Notes: a model not told the origin generated them from the letters alone. A DNA stretch of 64,000 nt from Halorussus vallis (GCF_024138165.1 NZ_CP100000.1:2232001-2296000); one strand, 5' to 3'. Shown: positions 41,850-50,738, counted from the stretch's first letter. A program made the numbers and translations.

Positions 41850-42872
41850 TTACGGGGCAGGCGCCGCGTCGCTCCGCCGTCGGGATGTCCGCCGGCCGAC
41901 CCACTCGTACCCCGACGCGGTCTTCCGAATCGTACCGTCGGCCTCCCACGTCTCGACGACCTGAGCGAGTCCCTCCCGGTACGTGGGATACGTCGGTTCC
42001 CACTCGACGTCCCGGCGGAACCGGTCGGCGTTGGTGGGGAACGACTTCGTGAGCATGTTCGCCTGCTCCCGGCCGACGAAGAAGCGCGTGAGCCACCCCG
42101 GAATCCGACGGGGTTCCGGCGCACTCAGTTCGGACGCGAACGCCGAGAAGAAGTCGGCGACGGTCACCGGTCGGTCGTCGACGACGTGGTAGAGGCCGGT
42201 CGCATCGGCTTCCATAGTCTCGACGAACGCGTGTGCCGCGTCGTCGGCGTGGAGCAACGACAGTTCGGCGTCCCGGCGACCGAGCGGGCCACCCCCGACC
42301 ACGGGGAGGTCGCCCGACAGGAGTTGTTCGCCCATCTGGCGCGTGTGCCCGGCGTCGGGCGCGTAGAGGAAGCCCAGTCGCAGTATGGTGACGTTGAATC
42401 CGCGCTCCGACGCCGCGTCCCGAAGGAGGTCTTCGGTGTCGGCCGCCGACCGCGTGGCGCGGTCGGGGTGGCGGTCGGCGTCCTCGCCGAACGCCGAGCC
42501 GTCGGGTTGTCGAGCGACCCAGACGATGCTCGGAAAGAGGAAGCGCTCGACGCTCTCGTCGGCGGCGTCCAGCAGATTTCTCGTGCCCTCAACCCGAACC
42601 CGGTCGTTTCGGGCCCAGTCCTCGTCGGTGGGCTTGTCCTTGACCGGGAGCGCGGTCTGAGCGGCGACGACCGCGTCGGCGCCCGCCATCGCGGAGGCGA
42701 GCGTGTCGGGGTCGAGTACGTCTCCGCGTCGAGGCGTCCCGCCCCGCGCCTCGACGAGCGCCGCTCCGTCGTCGTCCCGGACGAGTCCGATTACTTCGTG
42801 TCCTCGGTCGGCGAGGCGCTCGACCAGTCGACGGCCAATGACGCCCGTTGCTCCCGCGACGAACGTTCGCAT
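41850..42872 (-). CDS. NAD(P)-dependent epimerase/dehydratase (atypical SDR)
   Basis: The 340-residue protein starts at the ATG at 42872 with the nucleotide-binding GATGVIGRRLVERL motif (residues 7-20). A substrate region with FPSIVWVARQPDGSAFGE follows; a usual YxxxK pair is not obvious, so it belongs to the atypical NDUFA9/SDR group. It is divergent from the Bat-type regulator gene 87 bases away, which may control it. Possibly involved in lipid or isoprenoid-sugar metabolism; substrate unknown. Confidence 0.75.
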   Translation of the reverse strand: MRTFVAGATGVIGRRLVERLADRGHEVIGLVRDDDGAALVEARGGTPRRGDVLDPDTLASAMAGADAVVAAQTALPVKDKPTDEDWARNDRVRVEGTRNLLDAADESVERFLFPSIVWVARQPDGSAFGEDADRHPDRATRSAADTEDLLRDAASERGFNVTILRLGFLYAPDAGHTRQMGEQLLSGDLPVVGGGPLGRRDAELSLLHADDAAHAFVETMEADATGLYHVVDDRPVTVADFFSAFASELSAPEPRRIPGWLTRFFVGREQANMLTKSFPTNADRFRRDVEWEPTYPTYREGLAQVVETWEADGTIRKTASGYEWVGRRTSRRRSDAAPAP

Positions 42873-42959
42873 GATAGTTCTGATAGTCGCCGCATCGTCG
42901 TGGCGTTGGTGCCGGAATGCTGCGGGGGGTTTAAGTCGAGGAGAGCGAAGATTCCGTGG

Positions 42960-43622
42960 ATGAGACACGTCCGACTGACCGTCTCGACGGTCGGACGAGA
43001 GAGCGAGGTGCCCACGATGTACCGAGTGCTCTCGGGCGCACCGTACCTCGACAGGGTGGTCGGCCTCCACTGGAACGTCTCGGGCGACCGTCTCGGACTG
43101 ATGGTGTACGCGGAGGGCGACGACGAGGCGTTTCGAGCGGCGCTACGGGAGGTCCCGGAGGTGCTGGATTTCGAGATCGTATCTGCCGGCGGCGACGGCT
43201 TCTACGCCTACCTCCGCAACGAGTTGAGCGACCTGTCGCGGCGGTTGTTCGGAACCTTCACCCGGGGGAGCCTGCTCGTCGTACCGCCGCTGGAGTACGG
43301 CGGCGACGGCTCCGCGACGCTCTCGGTCTTCGGGCCGATAGACGAGGTGCAGGCGGCCATCGAGGAGGTGCCGGACCCGTTCGAGGCGACGATCGAGGAG
43401 GTGAGCGGCATGGCGGCGACGCCGGGGTTGGGCGAGACGTTGCTCTCCGCGCGTCAGCGCGAGGCCGTCGAGGCCGCGATAGCGGTCGGCTACTACGACA
43501 TCCCCAGGGAAGGCGACTACGAGGCCATCGCGGCGAGGATGGGGTGTGCGCCCAGCACGGCGGCCGAGCACCTGCGGAAGGCCGAGGCGAAGGTGCTCCG
43601 CGCCGCGTTCGCGTCCGAATGA
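42960..43622 (+). CDS. Bacterioopsin-activator-type HTH regulator (HTH-10 domain)
   Basis: The 220-residue protein has an N-terminal sensor-like domain and a C-terminal HTH-10 domain (about residues 163-215: LLSARQREAVEAAIAVGYYD, then GCAPSTAAEHLRKAEAKVLR). This is the haloarchaeal Bat family, which regulates transcription in response to oxygen, light or other signals. Small members such as this one have no GAF or PAS domain. The ATG at 42960 is chosen. Divergent with the epimerase gene. Confidence 0.8.
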   Translation: MRHVRLTVSTVGRESEVPTMYRVLSGAPYLDRVVGLHWNVSGDRLGLMVYAEGDDEAFRAALREVPEVLDFEIVSAGGDGFYAYLRNELSDLSRRLFGTFTRGSLLVVPPLEYGGDGSATLSVFGPIDEVQAAIEEVPDPFEATIEEVSGMAATPGLGETLLSARQREAVEAAIAVGYYDIPREGDYEAIAARMGCAPSTAAEHLRKAEAKVLRAAFASE

Positions 43623-43730
43623 GCGACGGGGCAGTCCGGCGTCGGTCCGAACCGACGGGCGACTCCGCGGCGCCGGTTCGGCACCGCGGAGTCGCCACGC
43701 CTTTTTCGTCCGGGCGCGAACGCACGGCCG

Positions 43731-44333
43731 ATGAACGTCGACGAGACGGCCGTCGAACGCGCGGCGACGGCGATTCGGGACGGCGAACTCGCGGTCTATC
43801 CGACCGAGACGGTGTACGGCCTGGGTGCCGACGCGCTGAGCGAGTCGGCCGTCGAACGCGTCTTCGACGCGAAGCGGCGGTCCCGCGAGAAGCCGGTTTC
43901 GATGGCGGTGCCGGACGTCGAAACCGCGCTCGACCACGTCAACGCCACCGACCGAGAGGAGCGGTTCATGCGCGAGTTCCTCCCCGGGCCGGTGACGGTC
44001 CTCTGCGAGAAGCGCGAGGCGGTGCCCGACGCGCTCACCGCGGGGCGTTCGCGGGTCGGCGTCCGCGTCCCCGACCACGAGGTGGCGCTGGCGCTCCTGC
44101 GGGCGGTCGCGCCGACGCCGGTCACGGCCACGAGCGCGAACGTCAGCGGGCGACCGAGCGCGACCCGGACGGCCGACCTCGACGCCGAGATTCGCGACGC
44201 CGCGGCGGCGGTGCTGGACGCCGGCGAGACGCCCGGCGGTACCGGCAGCACCGTGGTGAACGTCGAGACGGGCGAGATTCACCGGCGGGGAGCGAACGCC
44301 GAGGCGGTGGCGTCGTGGCTCGCCAGCAAGTAG
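43731..44333 (+). CDS. L-threonylcarbamoyladenylate synthase (Sua5/YrdC family)
   Basis: The 200-residue protein has the YrdC fold: AVYPTETVYGLGADA, KRRSREKPVSMAVPD, LPGPVTVLCEK and TATSANVSGRPS. It makes threonylcarbamoyl-AMP, the first step of tRNA t6A37 modification. It is of the short YrdC type without the Sua5 C-terminal domain. A solitary gene 16 bases from the convergent Cas4-like gene. Confidence 0.85.
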   Translation: MNVDETAVERAATAIRDGELAVYPTETVYGLGADALSESAVERVFDAKRRSREKPVSMAVPDVETALDHVNATDREERFMREFLPGPVTVLCEKREAVPDALTAGRSRVGVRVPDHEVALALLRAVAPTPVTATSANVSGRPSATRTADLDAEIRDAAAAVLDAGETPGGTGSTVVNVETGEIHRRGANAEAVASWLASK

Positions 44334-44348
44334 GACCGGTACGAGGGC

Positions 44349-45014
44349 TCACAGTCCCAGGAGCGACCTGAGCGAACGCGTCTTCACGCCGCACCGCTCG
44401 CGGAACTCGCACGAGTCGCACTTCGAACTCCCGCGGAGTCGCGGCGGTGGGCCGTCGACGGCCCGGACGGCGTTCACGGCCTTGCGGTAGGCGGCCTTCC
44501 GGCGCGTGTCGAGCGCGATTTCGCGGACGACACCGTGGATGGGGTACTCGACGAACGCGTGCTCGACGGGGCGTTCGTGCTCCCAGGAGAGCGCCTTCGC
44601 GGCGGCGACCGCCCGGACGGTCTGGGGTTCCCAGACGCCCTGCTCGGGCGGTTCGCCGGCGAAGACCATCGAGGGCGTCGGCGGATCGAGGTCGAGCACC
44701 TTGTGGACGACGCCGCGACACTCCCGGCCTTCGGCGAGTCGGTCGCGCTCGGTCGGGTCCCGGAGTTGCGGCCACGCGCCCGCGAACCGCTCGCGGGCGC
44801 GTTCGAGGTTCGCGCGGAACGCCGCCGGGGCGACCGCCAGCGGGAGGTCGGCCAACTGCGCGCCGGGCGCGTCGAGCAGTTCGGGGTAGCGGAAGGCGAG
44901 GTCGCGACGCGCCTCGACGCATTCGGGGACGTCCCACCCCTCTCGCCGCCGGTAGTAGAGTTTCCGGGGGCAGTAGGTGACCGTCGAGAGTTCGCTGAAG
45001 GGAATCTTCGACAC
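44349..45014 (-). CDS. Solitary Cas4-like (DUF83) iron-sulphur nuclease-fold protein
   Basis: The 221-residue protein starts with FSELSTVTYCPRKLYYRR, the Cas4 N-terminal cysteine and Fe-S ligand pattern, and ends with KCDSCEFRERCGV, the C-terminal cysteine cluster. The nuclease middle is degenerate: I do not see the usual D and ExK residues clearly. There is no CRISPR array or cas gene in the window. Solitary Cas4-like proteins of this type occur in haloarchaea and may act in DNA repair; function not established. Confidence 0.7.
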   Translation of the reverse strand: MSKIPFSELSTVTYCPRKLYYRRREGWDVPECVEARRDLAFRYPELLDAPGAQLADLPLAVAPAAFRANLERARERFAGAWPQLRDPTERDRLAEGRECRGVVHKVLDLDPPTPSMVFAGEPPEQGVWEPQTVRAVAAAKALSWEHERPVEHAFVEYPIHGVVREIALDTRRKAAYRKAVNAVRAVDGPPPRLRGSSKCDSCEFRERCGVKTRSLRSLLGL

Positions 45015-45278
45015 GGCGCGAGTTGGTTCCGTTTTCGTACTTAAACCTGAGCGTCGGAGAGTGCGTCGAGAGCTACTCTCGGACCTGAGGCGCGCGCTGG
45101 CGCGGCCGAGGCGGTTTCGGCCGCGCCAATGCGTGCGAGGGATGACTGAGCACCTGCAGGGTGCGAAGGAATCGGTTGGGGAGGCGTGTGGCAGTGCGGA
45201 TGCTGTGCGGTCGCGGTCGACAGGGCGCGAAGCGCCCGCACCAGTGCGAGGGCGGAAGTCGACCAGTAAGCAGAAGAT

Positions 45279-45317
45279 GCGACTCCGCCGAGACGCACTG
45301 CGTCTCGGCGGAGTCGC
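45279..45317 (+). terminator. Hairpin with perfect 19-base arms followed by T-run
   Basis: Arms at 45279-45297 and 45299-45317 pair perfectly around one base and are followed by six T at 45324-45329. It is a standard plus-strand terminator structure, fitting a plus-strand transcript from the hairpin-rich region. Confidence 0.55.
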
Positions 45318-45337
45318 GTGCCCTTTTTTGGTCCAGA

Positions 45338-45399
45338 TTTTTTCTTCGTCGGGTAGCCGTGAGCGCCTGCGGCGCTCCGGCTACCCGACGAAGAAAAAA
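45338..45399. terminator. Long hairpin with T6/A6 base, terminator of the minus-strand gene at 45408
   Basis: Six T at 45338-45343 pair with six A at 45394-45399; the stem continues for 16 perfect bases, a one-base bulge and seven more around TGC. On the minus strand a T-run begins 9 bases after the stop of the gene at 45408, so transcription of that gene can end here. Confidence 0.55.
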
Positions 45400-45407
45400 G
45401 GTGGGGT

Positions 45408-46010
45408 CTAGAAGGAAACGTTCGTCTCCATCCCTTCGGTGGCGTCGTCGAGGCCGTCCTTCTGGACCTCCGCGGTCATGCGGTCGGAGAGTTCGCGGTC
45501 CTGGAGCAGGTTCTCGAACTCGTCGCGGTAGCGGTCGTTGACGGTGCGGCGCTCCTCCTGGATCTCGACGACGCGGCGGTAGCGTCGGACGGTCGACTCG
45601 CTCACGTCGAGTGCCTCGGCGCACTCGGCGGCGGTCTTGCCGTCGGCCAGCAGTCGGCGGAGGTCCGCCAGGTCGAACGGAGCGTCGGTGTCGGCGTCGC
45701 GCACGAGATGCAGGTCGATTCGGGCGCGCGAGACGGTCTTGCCCAGCGAGGCGTCGCCGAGTTCGCGCGCGATTTCGGCGTCGGAGTCGCCGGCGTAGAA
45801 CCGCCGGACGACGGTCACGAGTTGCTCGTCGGTGAGCGTCGTTCCGAAGTCGTAGCGGTCGCGCATGCGTCCCACCACGTCGGCGAGGCGTTCTGCCACC
45901 TCCGTCTCCGAGGACAGCGACCCGTGGGTCTCCTCCTGCCGTTCGGTGACGGTGGATTCGTCGGTGACATCCATGAAGATGTCCCGGAGTTCCTCGGTCT
46001 TCTCGTCCAT
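45408..46010 (-). CDS. Haloarchaeal helix-turn-helix-like protein, conditioned-medium-induced protein 4 family
   Basis: The 200-residue protein starts MDEKTEELRDIFMDVTDE at the ATG at 46010. It is acidic and helical, with a DAEIARELG segment and a helix-turn-helix-like KTAAECAEALDVSESTVRRYR. It resembles a haloarchaeal family annotated as conditioned-medium-induced protein 4; I recall this from annotation and cannot verify it. A regulatory role in growth-phase response is plausible. A T-run and long hairpin lie just after the stop. Confidence 0.65.
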   Translation of the reverse strand: MDEKTEELRDIFMDVTDESTVTERQEETHGSLSSETEVAERLADVVGRMRDRYDFGTTLTDEQLVTVVRRFYAGDSDAEIARELGDASLGKTVSRARIDLHLVRDADTDAPFDLADLRRLLADGKTAAECAEALDVSESTVRRYRRVVEIQEERRTVNDRYRDEFENLLQDRELSDRMTAEVQKDGLDDATEGMETNVSF

Positions 46011-46087
46011 GGTCAATGTTGTTGGCGACACGCGAGGACCCTATTTAAATGTGTCGGCAAACAGAGGGACCGGCGCGGGCGGGCGTC

Positions 46088-46115
46088 GTCAACCGAAGTC
46101 TTGATTTTGGTTGAC
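46088..46115. promoter_or_regulatory. BirA-like biotin operator
   Basis: GTCAACC and GGTTGAC are separated by 14 bases. This matches the spacing and half-site core of BirA operators (GTTAACC with a 14-16-base gap). It ends 15 bases before the ATG of bioY, so it can block the promoter when biotin is plentiful. That use is inferred. Confidence 0.6.
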
Positions 46116-46130
46116 GGACCAGGAGGAGTC

Positions 46131-46715
46131 ATGAGCGCCCAGACGGGAACGGTCGAGTTAGTCGGCGAGGAGACGGTGGAGAACGTCGCCCGGGCCGCGC
46201 TGCTCGCCGCGCTGACCGGCGCGTTCGCCTACGTATCGTTTCCGAATCCCCTATCGCCGGCACCTATCAGCTTGCAGGTACTCGGCGTCTTCCTCGCCGG
46301 GATTCTACTGGGTCCGGCGTGGGGCGGCGTCTCGATGGTGCTGTACCTCCTGGCGGGCGCGGTCGGCGCGCCCGTGTTCGCCGGCGGGTCGGCCGGGTTC
46401 GGCGTCCTGTGGCTCCAGCCGACCAGCGGCTACCTCTGGTCGTACCCCCTCGCGGCGTTCGCCATCGGCGCGCTAGTCCACGGCGGCCTCGCCGTCCGCG
46501 ACCCGAGCGAGCGAAGCCTCGTCCGCCTGGTCGGCGCGATGGTCGTCGGGACCGCCGTCATCTACGCCTTCGGCGTTGTCGGCATGTCGCTCGTGCTCGG
46601 CCTGACGCTGGAGAAGGCGTTCGTCGCGGGCGCGGTCGCGTTCCTGCCCGCCGAGGCGTTCAAAATCGCGGCCGCGGTCGGCGTCGTCCGGAGCGACCAA
46701 TTGGCCGCCGAATAG
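46131..46715 (+). CDS. bioY: BioY, biotin ECF transporter S component
   Basis: The 194-residue protein has about six membrane helices and the BioY features PISLQVLGVFLAGILLGP and YLLAGAVGAPVFAGGSAGFG. It binds biotin with high affinity in the membrane. It is followed by an ATPase and a T-component gene, completing a biotin importer. A BirA-like operator lies immediately upstream. Confidence 0.9.
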   Translation: MSAQTGTVELVGEETVENVARAALLAALTGAFAYVSFPNPLSPAPISLQVLGVFLAGILLGPAWGGVSMVLYLLAGAVGAPVFAGGSAGFGVLWLQPTSGYLWSYPLAAFAIGALVHGGLAVRDPSERSLVRLVGAMVVGTAVIYAFGVVGMSLVLGLTLEKAFVAGAVAFLPAEAFKIAAAVGVVRSDQLAAE

Positions 46716-46734
46716 CGCGAGAAGGAGTCCAGAA

Positions 46735-47439
46735 TTGACCATCGAAACCCGCGAGTTGGTCCACCGGTACGGCGACTCGGTCGCCCTCGACGGCGTGAGC
46801 CTCGCGATTCCCGACGGCGAGTTCGTGGTGGTCGCCGGCCCGAACGGGTCGGGCAAGACCACGCTGGTCCGCCACTTCAACGGTCTATTCGAACCTGACG
46901 CGGGCGAAGTGCTGGTCGACGGAACCCCCGTGGCCGAGGACCTCGTTGCCGCGCGCACGAGCGTCGGCATGGTGTTCCAGCAACCCCGCGACGGCTTCGT
47001 CGCGGCGACGATCGGCGCCGACGTGGCGTTCGGCCCGGAGAACCTCGGCCTCGCGCACGAGGAGATCGAGCGCCGCGTCGACGCGGCGCTCGACGCGGTG
47101 AACATGGCCGGCCGGGGCGACGAGCGCATCGACGCACTGTCGGGCGGCGAGCAGGAGCGCATCGCCATCGCGGGCGCGCTCGCGATGGAACCGAACCACC
47201 TCGTGCTCGACGAACCGTTCACCGGCCTCGACGGCCCCGCCCGCGAGTCGGTCGTGGCCCGACTGCGGGCGCTCCGCGAAGCGGGAACGGGCGTGGTCGT
47301 CGTCACCCACGACCTCCGGGACGTGTGGGACCTCGCCGACCGCGTAATCGCGCTCGACCGGGGCCGTATCGCGGTGGACGCCCCGCCGGCGGAGGCCCGC
47401 GAGCGACTCCCGGGACTGGGCGTGCGGGTGCCGCCGTGA
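46735..47439 (+). CDS. bioM: Biotin ECF transporter ATPase, BioM-like
   Basis: The 234-residue protein has Walker A GPNGSGKTT, signature LSGGEQER, Walker B LVLDEP and a THDLRD switch. It starts at a TTG at 46735; a GGAG ribosome site lies 8 bases upstream, and the conserved strand TIETRELVHRYGDS follows at once. It powers the BioY/BioN importer and overlaps the next gene. Confidence 0.85.
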   Translation: MTIETRELVHRYGDSVALDGVSLAIPDGEFVVVAGPNGSGKTTLVRHFNGLFEPDAGEVLVDGTPVAEDLVAARTSVGMVFQQPRDGFVAATIGADVAFGPENLGLAHEEIERRVDAALDAVNMAGRGDERIDALSGGEQERIAIAGALAMEPNHLVLDEPFTGLDGPARESVVARLRALREAGTGVVVVTHDLRDVWDLADRVIALDRGRIAVDAPPAEARERLPGLGVRVPP

Positions 47440-48143
47440 CGCTCTCCTTTCGGCCGGGTGATTCGTTCGCCCACCGTCTCGACCCGCGGAGCAAACTCGC
47501 CTTCCAGGTCGCGTTCGCCGCGGCGGCGTTCGCCCGCACGACGCCCCGGGGACTGCTGGCGCTGACCGTCCTGGTGGCGGTCGTGCTCGCGGTCGCGGGT
47601 CTGTCGGCCCGCGAAACGCTGACGGAGTACCGGTTCGTCCTCCCGTTCCTGGTCGCGGGACCGGTGCTGGAGACGCTGACGCTTGGGGCGCCGTGGATTC
47701 GTCCCGCGGAGGCCGCGAAACCGGCGCTCGCGAGCTACCGGGTCCTGCTCGTGCTGTTCGTGAGCGCGGCCTACCTCCGGACCACGCCGGTCCGGGAGTC
47801 GCGGGCCGCGATTCAGTGGCTCGTGCCCGGACGGGCGGGCAACCTCCTCGGACTGGGCGTCGGCTTCGTCTTCCGGTTCCTGCCGGTCCTGCAGGCCGAC
47901 CTGCGGCGGATTCGGGACGCCTCGGCGGCGCGGTTGGGCGACCAGCGGTCGCTGGTCGCCCGGATGCGACTGGTGGGGGTCGCGGGCGTCGCGCGAGCGC
48001 TCGCCCGCGCCGACCGGTTCTCGCTGGCGCTCCGCGCCCGGTGTTTCGCGTGGAACCCGACGCTCCCCCCGCTGTCGACCTCGCGGGTCGATGTGCCGGT
48101 GCTGGCGGCGAGCGTCGCGCTTGTCGGGTGGGCGGTCGCGTGA
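47436..48143 (+). CDS. bioN: Biotin ECF transporter T component, BioN-like
   Basis: The 235-residue protein has about four to five membrane helices and two coupling-helix regions with A-R-G/A-type signatures near RALARADRFSLALRARCF. It starts with a GTG overlapping the ATPase stop (GTGA). It links BioY to the ATPases. Together with bioY and bioM it forms a complete biotin importer behind one operator. Confidence 0.8.
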   Translation: MTLSFRPGDSFAHRLDPRSKLAFQVAFAAAAFARTTPRGLLALTVLVAVVLAVAGLSARETLTEYRFVLPFLVAGPVLETLTLGAPWIRPAEAAKPALASYRVLLVLFVSAAYLRTTPVRESRAAIQWLVPGRAGNLLGLGVGFVFRFLPVLQADLRRIRDASAARLGDQRSLVARMRLVGVAGVARALARADRFSLALRARCFAWNPTLPPLSTSRVDVPVLAASVALVGWAVA

Positions 48144-48280
48144 ACTAGCGGTCGAGTGAATCGACAGTCGCAGGAACCGCGAGATCGTTTCGTGCAAACG
48201 GTAAACTCGTTGTAGGTTCTCGGCAGTGGGAGGCGCCGTGGTCGGTAAAACTTATGCGAATCGTCCCCACCACGTAACAC

Positions 48281-50491
48281 ATGGCAAGATTCGTGCTGGC
48301 GCAGGCGGGGGCAGACGTCACCCGCCCGACCTTTTGGAAGATCGGCCACCTCGGCGAGGCCATCTTCTACTACCTCGCGGCGGTGGCGATAGTCATCTTC
48401 GCGTTCGGGGTCTACCAGCGGTTCGCCACCTACGCGGCGGGCGAGGCCGACTGGTTCGACCGACTCGACGACCTGGGCGGGCGCATCGTCTCGGCCGTCA
48501 AGATCGTCGCCTCGAACGAGAAGCAGTTCAACCGCGACCTCTACGGTGGCCTGATGCACGCGTTCATCTTCTGGGGCTTTCTGACCCTGCTCATCGGGAC
48601 CACCATCCTGATGGTCGACATGGACCTCTGGACGAAGGGTCTCGGCCAGGAGTCGTTCTTCCAGGGAGCGTTCTACCTCTCGTACTCGCTGGTGATGGAC
48701 GCGATGGGCCTGCTGTTCGTCGTCGGCGTCGGGATGGCCATCTACCGGCGCTACTGGGTGGCCAACCACCGCCTCTGGGGTCGCCACACCTCGCTGGAGG
48801 ACGACCTCTTCGTCTGGACGCTGTTCCTGTTGGGCGTCGGCGGTTACGTCACCGAGGGCGTCCGCATCCTGGGGACGAGCGCGACCCGCGACGTCTCCTT
48901 CGAGACGGTGAGCTTCGTCGGCTGGTTCGTCTACGACGTACTGCTTGCGCTGGGCGTCACGCCCGCGATGGCTGAAGCGGTCTACCCGATAACGTGGTGG
49001 TCTCACGCCATCCTCGCGCTCGTGTTCGTCGCCACGATTCCGTACGCCAAGCCGTTCCACATGATCTCGTCGTTCGCGAACGTCGTCACCCGCGACGAGA
49101 AGGCGGGCAAGCGCCTGCCGGGCGTCCCCGAGGACGCCAGCCCCGAGGAGATCGGCCACAGCTCCATCGAGGACTTCTCGTGGAAGGAACTGCTCGACCA
49201 CGACGCCTGCACCAAGTGCGGCCGGTGTTCGTCGGTCTGTCCCGCGAAGGCGTCGAACCGGCCGCTCGACCCCCGCGACGTCATCCTCGACCTGAAGCGG
49301 TACCGCGAGGACCGCGACGCCGGCCGGGTCGAGGACATTCCCATCGTCGCCGACACGACGGTCGAGGAGACGTACTCGCCGTCGGGCATCACGGAGGCCG
49401 CGACCGACGGAGGGACTGCCACCGACGGCGGCGTCGCGACCGGCGACAGCGTCATCGCGAGCGAGACGATGGAGGCCTGCATGTCCTGCATGGCCTGCAT
49501 GGACGCCTGTCCGGTCGAGATCGAGCACGTCGAGCAGTTCACCCAGATGAACCGCCGACTGACCGAGTCGGGCCAGATGGACGCCAACGTCCAGGACACG
49601 ATGATGAACGTCTTCCAGAAGGGCAACACCTTCGGGGACCCCCAGCGCAAGCGCGCCGACTGGACCGACGACCTCGACTTCGAGGTGCCCGACGCCCGCG
49701 AGGAGTCGGTCGAGTTCCTCTGGTACGTCGGCGACTACCCGAGTTTCGACGAGCGCAACAAGCGGGTCGCCCGGTCGCTGGCGACCATCTTCGACGAGTC
49801 GGGCGTCTCCTACGGCATCCTCTACGACGACGAGCAGGCCGACGGCAACGACGTGCGCCGGGTCGGCGAGGAGGGCCTCTACGAGATGCTCGTCGAGGAC
49901 AACGCCGCCGCCATCCAGGACTGCGACTTCGACAAGATCGTCTGCACCGACCCCCACAGCTACAACACCTTCAAGAACGAGTATCCGGAGTTTGAGGCGT
50001 GCGAGTGGACCGAGAACGACGTGTTCCACTACACCCAGGTCGTCGAGGAGATCTTCCGGTCGGGCTACCTGAACCTCACCGGAAACGAACTCGACTACGT
50101 CGTCACCTACCACGACCCGTGTCACCTCGGCCGGTACAACGACGAGTACGAGGCGCCCCGCGAAATCGTGACGGCGACCGGGTGTACCCTCGACGAGATG
50201 CCGCGCAATCGCGACAACAGTTTCTGCTGCGGCGGCGGAGGCGGCGGCCTCTGGATGGACTTCGAGGAGGACCCTAAGCCGAGCGAGGAGCGCCTGCGCG
50301 AGGCGCTGAACGACACCGACATGGGCGGCGCGGTCGAGAAGTTCGTCGTCGCCTGCCCGATGTGCATGACGATGTACGAGGACGGCCGCAAGACCGGCGA
50401 CTACGAGGACGACATCGAGATCGTTGACGTCTCCGAACTGCTGGTCGAGGCCATCGGTCGGAAGGACCAAATCGCAGTGTCGGCCGACTGA
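48281..50491 (+). CDS. Membrane Fe-S electron-transfer protein, NarI-HdrD fusion (EtfD-like)
   Basis: The 736-residue protein has an N-terminal NarI-like membrane domain of five to six helices (about residues 20-270) with histidines that can bind heme. Two 4Fe-4S motifs follow: CTKCGRCSSVCP near 315 and CMSCMACMDACP near 405. Two CCG-type domains end with HDPCHLGRYND and FCCGGGGGG, then CPMC. This build matches EtfD, the membrane ETF:quinone oxidoreductase, and related HdrD-like proteins. No etfAB is adjacent, so the partner is unknown. A TATA element lies about 25-35 bases upstream. Confidence 0.8.
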   Translation: MARFVLAQAGADVTRPTFWKIGHLGEAIFYYLAAVAIVIFAFGVYQRFATYAAGEADWFDRLDDLGGRIVSAVKIVASNEKQFNRDLYGGLMHAFIFWGFLTLLIGTTILMVDMDLWTKGLGQESFFQGAFYLSYSLVMDAMGLLFVVGVGMAIYRRYWVANHRLWGRHTSLEDDLFVWTLFLLGVGGYVTEGVRILGTSATRDVSFETVSFVGWFVYDVLLALGVTPAMAEAVYPITWWSHAILALVFVATIPYAKPFHMISSFANVVTRDEKAGKRLPGVPEDASPEEIGHSSIEDFSWKELLDHDACTKCGRCSSVCPAKASNRPLDPRDVILDLKRYREDRDAGRVEDIPIVADTTVEETYSPSGITEAATDGGTATDGGVATGDSVIASETMEACMSCMACMDACPVEIEHVEQFTQMNRRLTESGQMDANVQDTMMNVFQKGNTFGDPQRKRADWTDDLDFEVPDAREESVEFLWYVGDYPSFDERNKRVARSLATIFDESGVSYGILYDDEQADGNDVRRVGEEGLYEMLVEDNAAAIQDCDFDKIVCTDPHSYNTFKNEYPEFEACEWTENDVFHYTQVVEEIFRSGYLNLTGNELDYVVTYHDPCHLGRYNDEYEAPREIVTATGCTLDEMPRNRDNSFCCGGGGGGLWMDFEEDPKPSEERLREALNDTDMGGAVEKFVVACPMCMTMYEDGRKTGDYEDDIEIVDVSELLVEAIGRKDQIAVSAD

Positions 50492-50738
50492 GCGCACGTT
50501 TCGCCGCGCTGACTGTTCTCTGAAATTACGACGCCGCGGCTCTTCGTTCGGGAACCGTCGAAGGAGTGCCGACCGTGTTCGGTACGGAAAGGTGCGCCCG
50601 CGTGGGTTTCATGGCATGGCACGCGATGAAGTTGGCACGCGAGCGCGACCGAGTGTAGGTGTCCGAAGTTGTTAGGTGTAACGCCTCGAACCACGTCCGA
50701 CGCATCGAACGCCGCCGGCGTCTCCGCCTAAGAGACGC

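Larger units (their letters stand above)
45015..45407. ncRNA. Intergenic region rich in hairpins, candidate noncoding RNA
   Basis: About 390 bases upstream of the Cas4-like gene. Hairpins include an 11-base perfect stem near 45093-45121, GCACC/GGTGC near 45150-45165, and a three-part structure at about 45214-45264 where GGTCGAC and GTCGACC enclose GGGCGC/GCGCCC and CACC/GTGC-type stems. No convincing reading frame. Whether it is transcribed is unknown. Confidence 0.35.

Noticed and set aside
44349-45014. Cas4-like gene as evidence of a CRISPR system
   Set aside because: I saw no regularly spaced repeats and no cas1, cas2 or effector gene in the window.
45041-45298. 85-residue minus-strand frame in the hairpin-rich interval
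   Set aside because: It runs through several perfect stems and lacks normal composition; the stems explain the sequence better.
47813-50497. 894-residue minus-strand frame opposite the Fe-S protein
   Set aside because: It is the mirror of a strongly supported gene with iron-sulphur motifs and has no domain of its own.
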